DNA of 64,000 nt from Endozoicomonas sp. 8E. GTDB lineage: Bacteria > Pseudomonadota > Gammaproteobacteria > Pseudomonadales > Endozoicomonadaceae. The position numbers were made by a program, and so were the translations under genes. The DNA lies in the NCBI RefSeq assembly GCF_032883915.1, contig NZ_CP120717.1, forward strand, positions 812,501 to 876,500. Reading direction: 5' to 3'. The notes under the pieces were generated by a model. It saw nothing but the letters and a program-made list of their open reading frames with translations. It was not told the origin of the DNA and did no database searches. Positions within the stretch are counted from its first letter, which is position 1. Every line of letters starts with the position of its first letter. Below are positions 40,860 to 49,605 of this stretch, piece after piece.

Positions 40860-43847
40860 ATGTCATCGATAAAGGAATCCGCCCTTCGGCTGGTACTAAA
40901 AGCCAAAGACTCCCTATCCAAAACCGTCTACCAGTCAGCAACCTCCCTCGAGTCCCTCCGCAAAGAAGCCCAAACCCTCAAACAAAAACTGTCTGATTTG
41001 CAGAAGCAAGATCGTCTTTTGTCGTCTTTTCAAAAACAGACAGCAGCCGTAAGAGATGCAGGCAAATCATACCGGGAAGCGGAAGTCAGGGTTGAGAAAC
41101 TTGCCAGGGAGTTTCAACAGACTGAGAAGCCTTCCCGATCCCTTCAGCGTTCCCTGGAGTCGGCTCGTAAGTCCGTGGTCTCAACCAGTCGAGCTTATCA
41201 GGCTCAGCGCCAGAAACTGGCCGGGTTACGCAGCAGTTTGGAGCAGGCGGGGCTTTCCAATAAGAATCTGTCTGCCCAGCAGCAGCGTCTGCAAAAGGAG
41301 CTGAAAGAAACCGCTTCAGCTTTGCAAAAGGTGGATGCCAAAGCTAAGACATCTTCCCGCACCTTCAAACGTTCCGGCTTCAGGCAGTTAGCCCGAGATG
41401 CAGATCGGGCATCTGGCAGCATGGGTCGTCTGTCTCAGCGGTTCGGCGCTCTGGTGGCTGCCAGTGTGGGTTTGTATACCGTCAAGCGGGCGATTCAGGG
41501 ATTGCTGGGAACAGGTGATCAGTTTGAACGCTTGAGGGTGCAGCTCAATGCCGTGATGGGTTCGGTGGCTGAGGGTGAACGAGCCATTCAGTGGATCAAG
41601 CAGTTTACCCGTGAAACCCCTTATCAGCTGGAGCAGGTGGCGGAGGCTTTTGTACGACTAAAGGCGTTCGGTCTCGATCCCATGGACGGCAGTATGCAGG
41701 CCATGGTGGATCAGGCTTCCAAGCTGGGCGGTGGCATGGAGCGTCTGAATGGGATTTCTTTGGCGGTTGGGCAGGCTTGGGCCAAGCAGAAGTTGCAGGG
41801 CGAAGAGATCCTGCAACTGGTCGAGCGGGGCGTACCGGTTTGGGAGTTACTGGAAAAAGCCACTGGTAAAAATGTTCAGGAACTGCAGAAGCTTTCTACA
41901 GCGGGCAAACTGGGTCGGGATACTATTGCCCTGCTGATCGAGGAAATTGGCAAGAGTTCAGCCGGTGCCGCTGCTGAGAATATGTCCCTGTTGTCCGGTT
42001 ACGTCAGCAACCTGAAAGACAGCTGGCAGAACTTTCTGGATGAAGTGGCCCAGAGTGGCGCATTGTCTTATGCCAAGGATCAACTCAAAAGCCTTTCCGA
42101 CCAGATCGGTATTATGTCTGAAGATGGTCGTCTGTCTCGACTGGCTCAGTCCATCAGTGATGCGTTTGTGCAGATGGGGGAGGCGATCAAGGCCAACTTC
42201 ACTGGCCTGACGTTTGAAGATGTGGTGGCCAGCATTCAGTCTGCCAGCCAGCGTATTGCATCCACCCTGACCAGTCTCAACAACACCTTCACTCTGACGG
42301 GTAATGCTGTCCAGCTCTTGTTTAATGGCTTTACCCTGGCCGTTAAGTCTTTTGGTCTGGTGTTCAGCGAAGTTATCTCATCCGTTTCCCGAGGGATGGG
42401 CAGTCTGTTGAATGCATTAGGCGCGACAGAGTCAGCCCAAAAACTCCAGTCCTTTGGTGAATCGCTGAAAGCAGTGTCGGCGGGCTTCAGGGAAGCCGTA
42501 AAAGAAGATGTGCAGGACATTAACCAAAGCTGGCAGTCGCTGGGTGAAGCGATTGTTCAATCCAGCCAAAGTACGCAGCAAGCTATCCGTAATGAGAGCC
42601 AAAAAACGACAGCGTCCGTTGAGCAAGACGTCGTCAAACTAAACTCGGTCTACGTCCAGTCAGCCCAGACTGCTAAGAAAGCCTTCACCGATGCCGCCGA
42701 TGCCCTCAAGCAGATCAATGCTGCCGAAACCCGCACAGAGCTGGCTAATCTGGCCGTGAAACTGTCTCAAGCCTTCGCTGACGGTACCCTGACCCAAGAA
42801 CAGTACAACCAAGCATTAGCGGCCAGCAGAGAGAAACTGGCCGAGCTGGAAGACGGTGCCCACACAGCTGCAAATGCAGCCCGGTCATTGGGCGATGCCG
42901 TGGATGAGGCCGGAAATAAACAAACACAGGGAGCAGAACGTGCATCCGGCACACTCAACGGTTTGGTGGGTTTTTACAACAATATCACCTCCGAACTCTA
43001 TGGTCTCAGCGCCCAGGCAGAAGACACTTTCCTCTCCATGCAAGGCGCTACCCAGATCGATACCACAGACACTCTGGGTGAGCTGGGACAGCTAAAAGCG
43101 ACACTGGCTGAAACCAAAGAGGAACTCCAGGCTCTGGCCACTGCCAATGTCGGACTGGATACCACCGGCATCGGACACTGGATGAAGGATACAGCGACCA
43201 ATGCTGCTTCAGTAAGAGCTGAATTCTATGAGCAGAAAATCGCTCTGGAAGCGTTGGTACAGAGCTATGAAAACGGCTCTGTCTCTGCCCAACAGATGGC
43301 CAGCGATGGTCAGAATCTGGCTGACAGTCTGAACCTGCTCGACCAGCAAGACCTGGATCGTTTGAATCAATCCATCGAGCAAGCCAACGACAGTATGCAA
43401 CGGCTGTCAGACAGCACCCAAGGCACACTGGACAGCCTCCAGGATGAACTGGACCGACTCCAGGGTAGGCACGGCGATATCGAACAACGCCGCCATGAAG
43501 CCCGAAAGAAAGACCTCGAGCTGGAGCTGGCCATTGCCAAACAGGACGGTGACGCTCAGGCGGTGAGTAACTTGCAGAAGGCGCTCTCGCTCAATCAATC
43601 GATCCGGGCCGAGAAGCAGCGCCAGTTTCAGCTTCAGCAGCAAGAGAAAGTGCAAAAGCAAAGGGAGCAGCAAGCTCAACAGGAAAAATCACGTATTCAA
43701 ACCCAACGGCAGCCCACCCAAAGTAGATCACCAGAGAAAGTCATTCGTCTGGAATACCCGGGAGGCCAAGTGGATGTGGGCGTTAAGCCCGGTGATGAAA
43801 AACGACTGCTGGAAGCTCTGAAAAATGCCGGAATGAGGTCTGCCTGA
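40860..43847 (+). CDS. Tape measure protein
   Basis: A 995-aa tail length ruler. It opens with a coiled coil (residues about 20-185), followed by the tape-measure N-terminal domain near 200-400 (YQLEQVAEAFVRLKAFGLDP, then LQGEEILQLVERGVPVWELL). Hydrophobic stretches and a long Gln/Ala-rich helical end follow. ATG 40860 is chosen because GAGGGAG lies upstream; ATG 40848 overlaps that site. Length suggests a tail of roughly 140-150 nm by the usual scale of 1.5 Angstrom per residue (inference). Confidence 0.92.
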   Translation: MSSIKESALRLVLKAKDSLSKTVYQSATSLESLRKEAQTLKQKLSDLQKQDRLLSSFQKQTAAVRDAGKSYREAEVRVEKLAREFQQTEKPSRSLQRSLESARKSVVSTSRAYQAQRQKLAGLRSSLEQAGLSNKNLSAQQQRLQKELKETASALQKVDAKAKTSSRTFKRSGFRQLARDADRASGSMGRLSQRFGALVAASVGLYTVKRAIQGLLGTGDQFERLRVQLNAVMGSVAEGERAIQWIKQFTRETPYQLEQVAEAFVRLKAFGLDPMDGSMQAMVDQASKLGGGMERLNGISLAVGQAWAKQKLQGEEILQLVERGVPVWELLEKATGKNVQELQKLSTAGKLGRDTIALLIEEIGKSSAGAAAENMSLLSGYVSNLKDSWQNFLDEVAQSGALSYAKDQLKSLSDQIGIMSEDGRLSRLAQSISDAFVQMGEAIKANFTGLTFEDVVASIQSASQRIASTLTSLNNTFTLTGNAVQLLFNGFTLAVKSFGLVFSEVISSVSRGMGSLLNALGATESAQKLQSFGESLKAVSAGFREAVKEDVQDINQSWQSLGEAIVQSSQSTQQAIRNESQKTTASVEQDVVKLNSVYVQSAQTAKKAFTDAADALKQINAAETRTELANLAVKLSQAFADGTLTQEQYNQALAASREKLAELEDGAHTAANAARSLGDAVDEAGNKQTQGAERASGTLNGLVGFYNNITSELYGLSAQAEDTFLSMQGATQIDTTDTLGELGQLKATLAETKEELQALATANVGLDTTGIGHWMKDTATNAASVRAEFYEQKIALEALVQSYENGSVSAQQMASDGQNLADSLNLLDQQDLDRLNQSIEQANDSMQRLSDSTQGTLDSLQDELDRLQGRHGDIEQRRHEARKKDLELELAIAKQDGDAQAVSNLQKALSLNQSIRAEKQRQFQLQQQEKVQKQREQQAQQEKSRIQTQRQPTQSRSPEKVIRLEYPGGQVDVGVKPGDEKRLLEALKNAGMRSA

Positions 43848-44236
43848 TGACACTGGATACCATCACACTGCCCGACGATTTGTTATGGATCAATGAGTTC
43901 GACTGGAACCCGGTGGCCCAGAGCCAGGATCGCAGCCTGACCGGAGGCTTGCTGATCCAGGAGCAGTCAAAACAATCGGGTAGATCCATAGAGTTATCGG
44001 GAGGTTTGGACGCCGGTTGGGTAGATCGTTCAACAGTCGTTGAACTGCAGTCTCTCAGTGAATTAGCCAATAAAAGCATGCTTCTGAAACTTCCTGATGG
44101 GCGTCAATTTACTGTCATTTTTGACCGAACTAACGGTAGCCCGATTGAAGCAAGGCAGGTTCTACCTTCTGCATATCCTGATGACCATCATTTTTATCAG
44201 CTCTCTCTTCGATTATTGGTAGTACAGGACACATGA
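43847..44236 (+). CDS. Distal tail protein-like
   Basis: A 129-aa protein starting on the ATGA overlap with the tape measure. It has a short N-terminal LPDDLLWINEFDWNPV, and a beta-rich core (LLIQEQSKQSGRSIELSG, then QFTVIFDRTNGSPIEAR) with the double-strand pattern of small tail-tip proteins. By order it takes the place of lambda gpM or of distal tail proteins. Confidence 0.65.
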   Translation: MTLDTITLPDDLLWINEFDWNPVAQSQDRSLTGGLLIQEQSKQSGRSIELSGGLDAGWVDRSTVVELQSLSELANKSMLLKLPDGRQFTVIFDRTNGSPIEARQVLPSAYPDDHHFYQLSLRLLVVQDT

Positions 44237-44263
44237 AGTGGTCATCGTGACAACTATACTGGT

Positions 44264-44770
44264 ATGACAGTAGAACAAGGAAGTCAGCTGATGGATATAA
44301 GGAAAACAGAGGGAAAGTCGGTTACATTTTCTGAACCTGAGACGTCTGAATCGCCTGAAGATGATGCTTCCTGGGAATCTCGAAAAGTTGAAAAAGCCTG
44401 CAAAAGAAAACCAGAAGAAACCACACAAGAAGCTCCAGAGTCCAAAAAAAGTAAATTGGAGCCCAATGTAGCATCAGTTTCAGATAAATCTTTGCAGGAA
44501 AGAGATCTGGAAGAAATGAACGCTGCTTTAGTAGAAGCAAGGTTGTATCCTGGTTGGGAGTCAAGGGAAAGCAGGGCTCTCGAGGATATGAATTGGTACG
44601 ACACAATTGTTCGTCGAATGAAAGATGAAGAGCTTTCTCTGGAATCTTTATCCAACAAAAACTCAGAAGAAGTGATGGCATTTTTGCTTGAAAATGAAGT
44701 CATCACGCAGAGTATGTCGACGTATATAAAAGAGGACGGAGTTGACTTGGAAGGCTCTCCGTACTGGTAA
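44264..44770 (+). CDS. Charged hypothetical protein in the tail operon (accessory)
   Basis: A 168-aa protein with a low-complexity Glu/Ser/Lys-rich first half (SEPETSESPEDDASW) and basic patches KACKRKPEE and PESKKSKLE. A helical second half follows (LEEMNAALVEARLYPGWESR, VMAFLLENEVITQSM). No phage family is recognised and GC is lower than in the neighbours. The basic patches resemble eukaryotic nuclear-import signals, so an effector-like accessory gene is possible, but this is speculative. A terminator follows it. Confidence 0.55.
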   Translation: MTVEQGSQLMDIRKTEGKSVTFSEPETSESPEDDASWESRKVEKACKRKPEETTQEAPESKKSKLEPNVASVSDKSLQERDLEEMNAALVEARLYPGWESRESRALEDMNWYDTIVRRMKDEELSLESLSNKNSEEVMAFLLENEVITQSMSTYIKEDGVDLEGSPYW

Positions 44771-44798
44771 TTGAATTCTTACCTAACCCTTCTCCAAC

Positions 44799-44829
44799 AT
44801 AAAAACCACTCTTGCGGGTGGTTTTTTTT
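44799..44829 (+). terminator. Terminator after the accessory gene
   Basis: AAAACCACTC and GGGTGGTTTT arms with a TTGC-type loop and eight T after. It marks the gene before as an independent unit and argues for the downstream start at 44852. Confidence 0.88.
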
Positions 44830-44851
44830 CGTCTTAAGAAAAGGAATTTCT

Positions 44852-47800
44852 ATGCCCATCAACAACGAAGACGTGAAACTCTTTGAAAGCCAGCGTCTCA
44901 GTGACGAGGAGGACGGCGGTGGCCGGGCCACTGGCACTGTGGTGATCGACGGGAATGTGAATAACCTCTTTCAGGACATCTCCCGGATTGACCGCACCAT
45001 TGGTGATGTCGCCCTGCGTAAAGCCTACATAGGCATCAGCACCGACAACAACGATGCTTATCTGGGCAGTCATATCATCCTCACCGATGCACCGGATGAC
45101 GACAATGTCAGTGTGCTGCTGTTCAACACCGACAGCCAGACTGATGAGCGCAATGCCGCCCGGGATCGGATCGAAGCCTATGTGGTGCCTGGCACCTCTG
45201 CCAGCTTTGAACTGCTGGGTGATCAGCTGGTAGGCCAGCGCAGCATTGTCGGCATTCAGCGAGAAGAAAAAGCCCTGCCGGAAATTGGTGAAGTTTATCG
45301 ACTGTACAACGGTGACAGTAAAAAAGAGCAGTACGTCCGCATCACCAAAGTAGAGCACCGTATCGAAACCTTCACCTATGCCTACAGTGAAGGCAGCTAT
45401 GTCGACTTTGAACGTCGGCGGCTGGATATGGAGATCAGTTCGGCCCTGATAGATCGCTTTGCTGGCGGCACTGCCACACCTGCGGGGACCGTCATGTCAG
45501 TGGATGGGCAAGGAGCCAGTGAAGCGAAGACCTCAGTGCAGTCGACACAGATTGCAGACACTTCTCGCTACTACGGTATCCAGCCGACAAAAGCAGCCAT
45601 TAAACAGGGCGATCTGACTGTGAAGGTCAACAGCGTTTATTCACCTCTGGTGCCCAGCGCCCGGGTTGAAAGTCCGGTGGTCGATCAGTACGGGGGCTAC
45701 ACCGCCAAGAGGATGGTGGCCACCTCCTCCAGCCAGCGCAATGTCAGCCTTTCTTTTGTGCATCTTTCTGGCAACCAGAGCAGGGGCTTTCTGCAGACGG
45801 GAGCACTGCCAGGAACCGTGACTCTGTCGTTAGAAGGCGGCACCTTTGAAGACGACAAGACCGGCCAGCTGGTACACAAAAGTGGGTCCAATAACTACAG
45901 TAACCTGACCATTGACTATGACAGTGGTGAGCTGAACGTCTGGCGCAACAGCAGTTACTATACCAGTACGGCTACTGCCCTATACCAACCTGCCACAGGC
46001 ATCACCGGAGCCGCCATCAGTGGCACCCTGGACATCACCGCCCAGAACCGGGGCTTCAACTACACCTTCAACTTTGCTGAGGCCAAGCCCAAGCCTGGCA
46101 CCCTGGTGGTCAGCTATATCTCTCTGGGCAAATGGCAAGACCTGAGCGATCCGGGCAATGGCCTGCTGGCTGGTTCAGGCTCAGGCACTATGGACTTCAG
46201 TACTGGCAGCGTGGCGGTGACTCTCGATGGATTGCCCGATCCTGACAGCAAGCTGGTGTTCAGCTATATCGCCCAGGCGGATGATGAAATCACCCTGAGA
46301 ACGAGCACAGTGGCGGTAGATAAGTTTTCTTTCCGGCACACCACTGCCAAGCCTGGCATCAAGCCGGGCAGCGTCGTCATCACCTATCTGGCCAGTGAGC
46401 AAACCAAGACTCTGACCGATCAGGGCAACGGCCTGTTGACGGGTGATGGCTCAGGCAGTGTCTACTACGCCCCGGGTGAGCTGGGCTTTGTGTTGAATGC
46501 CTTGCCAGACCAGGGCACAGAGATTGAGATTCAGTACAAAGAAGGCGCAGTAGCCGGTGGCATTGTGGATGTGGCAGTGGATGGTTCAGGTTTAATAACC
46601 GGCACCATTGCAGGTGCGCCTCTCTTGCCAGGCTCCGTTCAGGTTCAGCTTTCGGTGGATCGGCAAAATAATGTGCCACAGCATGCAGGCAGTCGCAGCA
46701 GTGACTACACCACCTACCAGACCACCTCCCAGCGATTTAAAAGCTACGGTGATGATGGCAATGGCAACTGGCGTGATATTGCCGGCACGATTGATTATCA
46801 GACGGGGAATTTCACCCTGCAGGCGACAGAGAACTACAGCTATCCGGAGTATATACTCAGTAGAGAATCCTACAAATACCGACTGAGTTTTACCAACACC
46901 ACCAAGACCGAAGTTTTCTCAGGCAGCACCGTGACCAGCAAGGCCCAGAGCAACAGCCTCAGCCACCAGGCGAATACCGATACCTTAAGTATGCCTGAGC
47001 TGACCATCGACCTGCTGCCTCTGATTGAAGATCCACTGCTGCCCGGCAGTGTCATTCTGGAATGGAACGGGGAGCTCTACTTTGACCGTGACGGTGTGCT
47101 GTACAAAAACGTCAGCAGTCAGACGAATGCCGGATCATCTGTGGGAACAATAGATTACACCGGAGGCGTGGCGACACTGGCCGTTTATCCCTCGGGTACC
47201 GTTAACACAGCAACAGTGCAGGCGGCTGCCACCATCTCCGGTGGCTTTAAAGTCGATGCGGTGGCTTTCAGGACACCAGGTGCACCCATCCGGACCGGAA
47301 GCCTGCAGCTCACTGCAGTGCGTGTGGATAATGCCGAGATCATTACCGCCAGCGCCGACTTTAATGGTGACATTAACACGCCAGAGGTCCAGGGCACCAT
47401 GGATGCCACCTCCGGCTGGTGTGAGCTGACCTTCACCGATGGCACCGATCCTATCTATGTCATCCCTCAAAGTGTGCGCTACAACTGCATCGTCGAAACC
47501 AGCCTGCCACTGGATGCTGAGCTGATCGGTCTGGACCCGGTACGTCTGCCACCCGATGGCCAGGTGCCGATTTATCGTCCGGGGGATATCGTGGTCATCA
47601 GTCATAGCCAGAATACCGATGCGGGCACACCCACAGCTGGCCAACTGGTCACCCTGAACCGGGATCATCAGGCTGAGATCACTGTGGAGGACAGTCAGGG
47701 CCAGGCCCTCGATCGAGCCCAATACACGACGGATCGTGAAGCAGGTACCGTTACCTTTGCCGATCCACTGCTGCTTCAAGATGCAGAGAGCAACAGTCTG

Positions 47801-48400
47801 ACAGCGCCGTTTACGATCAAGGACCGGGTCGAGCATATGAGCGTGGCCAGCGACGTGCAGATTAATGGCGAGATCACCATCATCGCTCCGGTGCCCTGGG
47901 ACTTACCGGCCAATGAAACACAGGTTAGCAGTGCCGTGGTTTATGGTGACCTGCAGGCCAGGTTTCACAACTTCTTCAGTCAGAAAGTCTGGGACGGTGG
48001 CGACCCCAACTGGACCGATGAGCGCATCGGCGATAACACGACTGCCCAGTACAACACCATTAACTATCCATTGGTGGTGACCAACAAGGGAGCCATCTTC
48101 GGAAAGTGGGCGATTATTTTCACGTCCGGCTCCGCCTTCCAGATTGTGGAAGAGAAGCTCGGGATTATTGATACGACCACCACTGCCGCTGATGCCGCAC
48201 CCATTAATCCGGAAACTGGTACACCTTACTTCACCATCAAGGCTGAGGGTTGGGGTACCGGATGGGCTGTGGGCAATGTTATTCGTTTTGATACAGACGG
48301 TTGTCTGGCTCCGGTGTGGATCTGCCGAACCGTGCTAGCCGGGCAGGGTACCGAAACCAGTGACCAGTTCACACTGCAGATTCGGGGGGATGCTGACTGA
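44852..48400 (+). CDS. Large tail protein with repeated beta modules
   Basis: A 1182-aa structural protein, probably of the tail tip or a tail fibre. The N-terminal part (residues 1-140) is globular. Repeated units of about 90 residues then occur, such as LVVSYISLGKWQDLSDPGNG (about 415) and VVITYLASEQTKTLTDQGNG (about 505), each continuing into GLL-x-G-x-GSG and ending LPD. Further looser copies (PLLPGSVQVQL, PLLPGSVILEW) follow. The start at 44852 is set after the terminator, with AAGGAA upstream; the longer frame begins inside that terminator. Confidence 0.75.
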   Translation: MPINNEDVKLFESQRLSDEEDGGGRATGTVVIDGNVNNLFQDISRIDRTIGDVALRKAYIGISTDNNDAYLGSHIILTDAPDDDNVSVLLFNTDSQTDERNAARDRIEAYVVPGTSASFELLGDQLVGQRSIVGIQREEKALPEIGEVYRLYNGDSKKEQYVRITKVEHRIETFTYAYSEGSYVDFERRRLDMEISSALIDRFAGGTATPAGTVMSVDGQGASEAKTSVQSTQIADTSRYYGIQPTKAAIKQGDLTVKVNSVYSPLVPSARVESPVVDQYGGYTAKRMVATSSSQRNVSLSFVHLSGNQSRGFLQTGALPGTVTLSLEGGTFEDDKTGQLVHKSGSNNYSNLTIDYDSGELNVWRNSSYYTSTATALYQPATGITGAAISGTLDITAQNRGFNYTFNFAEAKPKPGTLVVSYISLGKWQDLSDPGNGLLAGSGSGTMDFSTGSVAVTLDGLPDPDSKLVFSYIAQADDEITLRTSTVAVDKFSFRHTTAKPGIKPGSVVITYLASEQTKTLTDQGNGLLTGDGSGSVYYAPGELGFVLNALPDQGTEIEIQYKEGAVAGGIVDVAVDGSGLITGTIAGAPLLPGSVQVQLSVDRQNNVPQHAGSRSSDYTTYQTTSQRFKSYGDDGNGNWRDIAGTIDYQTGNFTLQATENYSYPEYILSRESYKYRLSFTNTTKTEVFSGSTVTSKAQSNSLSHQANTDTLSMPELTIDLLPLIEDPLLPGSVILEWNGELYFDRDGVLYKNVSSQTNAGSSVGTIDYTGGVATLAVYPSGTVNTATVQAAATISGGFKVDAVAFRTPGAPIRTGSLQLTAVRVDNAEIITASADFNGDINTPEVQGTMDATSGWCELTFTDGTDPIYVIPQSVRYNCIVETSLPLDAELIGLDPVRLPPDGQVPIYRPGDIVVISHSQNTDAGTPTAGQLVTLNRDHQAEITVEDSQGQALDRAQYTTDREAGTVTFADPLLLQDAESNSLTAPFTIKDRVEHMSVASDVQINGEITIIAPVPWDLPANETQVSSAVVYGDLQARFHNFFSQKVWDGGDPNWTDERIGDNTTAQYNTINYPLVVTNKGAIFGKWAIIFTSGSAFQIVEEKLGIIDTTTTAADAAPINPETGTPYFTIKAEGWGTGWAVGNVIRFDTDGCLAPVWICRTVLAGQGTETSDQFTLQIRGDAD

Positions 48401-49605
48401 TGGCCGCAATATGGTTTACTCCAGAAAACCTCTTAGGACGGCTGGAAAGTCCGCCGGCCAATGCCAGTAACAATGAAGGCTTCTATGGCAGAAGAGATTT
48501 TTCTTTTCATGCGCTTTTGCAGGTGGATTCCAGTCAAGCAGACCAGAACATCCCTCTACTGCGAATATTTGCAGATAACAGCAGTGCTGGCGGTACTAAT
48601 TATCAGACCTTGATCTGGATAGAAAGCGGCATTGTCAAAGTGCTGGGTTATTACGGCACTCGGCAGGGATGCCGTGGGTATAGCGAGTTGAGTATTCCCT
48701 TTGATGAATTATTCGAGCTGGTGGTGACCTTCAATCCTTCTAAAAATAATGTTCAGGATAGAGTCGTCATTAAAATCAATGGCGTAACCCAGACGGTTCA
48801 ATCAATCTATGGACACTCTAGCATGAATACATTTGCTAACTTCACTCGGGTTATTTTAGGAGGGGATGGTTCAGCTTCTGGTAATGCTAAAGGTCTGCTT
48901 GTAGTGCAGGCAACACTGACCAATGCCTATAACAATTCATCGATACCTGTCACTTCGTCTTCCAGCTCCACTATGACCGTTTGGCATTGGGACTTTGAAG
49001 ACAGTGGCAACCCACTGAAAATCATCACCAGCCGTAACAATATTGCCTCAGAACTGCAGTGGACTAACACTGACGACACCACTGTCGTTTGGAGCGACAA
49101 CAATGGTCCACCTTCTTCAGACAATGGCGGCGGTATCATCATCCCGGGAAACGGCAACACCACCTGCATTCAGGGCACCGTTACGGAAGACGATCTGCCG
49201 GTGGCTCGCCGGGTCTTTGCCATCACTCAGGCGCAACTGGAAGTTGATGGCAGCCAGGAAACAAAACATGCCGTTCTGAACAGTGTGCTCAGCGACAGCA
49301 TCAGTGGCAGTTACTCCCTGGACACCAGCCCCTATGAAGGAGCCGTGATCGTGGTGGCCATGGACGACTATGGAGAAGTCTGGCAAGCCAACACCACCTA
49401 TGAAGTGGGCAATGTTATACGTCCGGCCGACTTTCAGGGTTATGTTTACCTCTGCACCGTGGCTGGCACAGGTGACAACACAGAACCCACCTGGTGGTTT
49501 GACGACAGTGTTCAGGCCATTGGCAACGCTCAGTTCAAAGCGAAGCCCTACACTCGCCCCCTGGCCCATGGCCCGGTGATACCCGAGATCGTACCGGAGA
49601 GTTAA
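48400..49605 (+). CDS. Tail protein with lectin-like and carbohydrate-binding-like domains
   Basis: A 401-aa protein. The N-terminal half (about residues 20-180) has the rhythm of a LamG/concanavalin-like sandwich (FSFHALLQVDSSQADQNI, then LVVTFNPSKNNVQDRVVIKI). A Gly-rich linker and a small beta domain follow. The end (about 325-390) includes NTTYEVGNVIRPADFQGYVY, then TEPTWWF, the pattern of carbohydrate-binding modules on phage tails and chitinases. It likely binds host-surface glycans. It overlaps the previous gene stop by 1 nt. Confidence 0.7.
   Translation: MAAIWFTPENLLGRLESPPANASNNEGFYGRRDFSFHALLQVDSSQADQNIPLLRIFADNSSAGGTNYQTLIWIESGIVKVLGYYGTRQGCRGYSELSIPFDELFELVVTFNPSKNNVQDRVVIKINGVTQTVQSIYGHSSMNTFANFTRVILGGDGSASGNAKGLLVVQATLTNAYNNSSIPVTSSSSSTMTVWHWDFEDSGNPLKIITSRNNIASELQWTNTDDTTVVWSDNNGPPSSDNGGGIIIPGNGNTTCIQGTVTEDDLPVARRVFAITQAQLEVDGSQETKHAVLNSVLSDSISGSYSLDTSPYEGAVIVVAMDDYGEVWQANTTYEVGNVIRPADFQGYVYLCTVAGTGDNTEPTWWFDDSVQAIGNAQFKAKPYTRPLAHGPVIPEIVPES

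Noticed and set aside
44771-44851. Longer start of the large tail protein
   Set aside because: It would translate through a strong terminator hairpin and add a hydrophobic leader unlike the family.
47135-47836. 233-aa antisense frame in the large tail gene
   Set aside because: The sense protein is continuous and structurally coherent. The antisense frame has no ribosome site.
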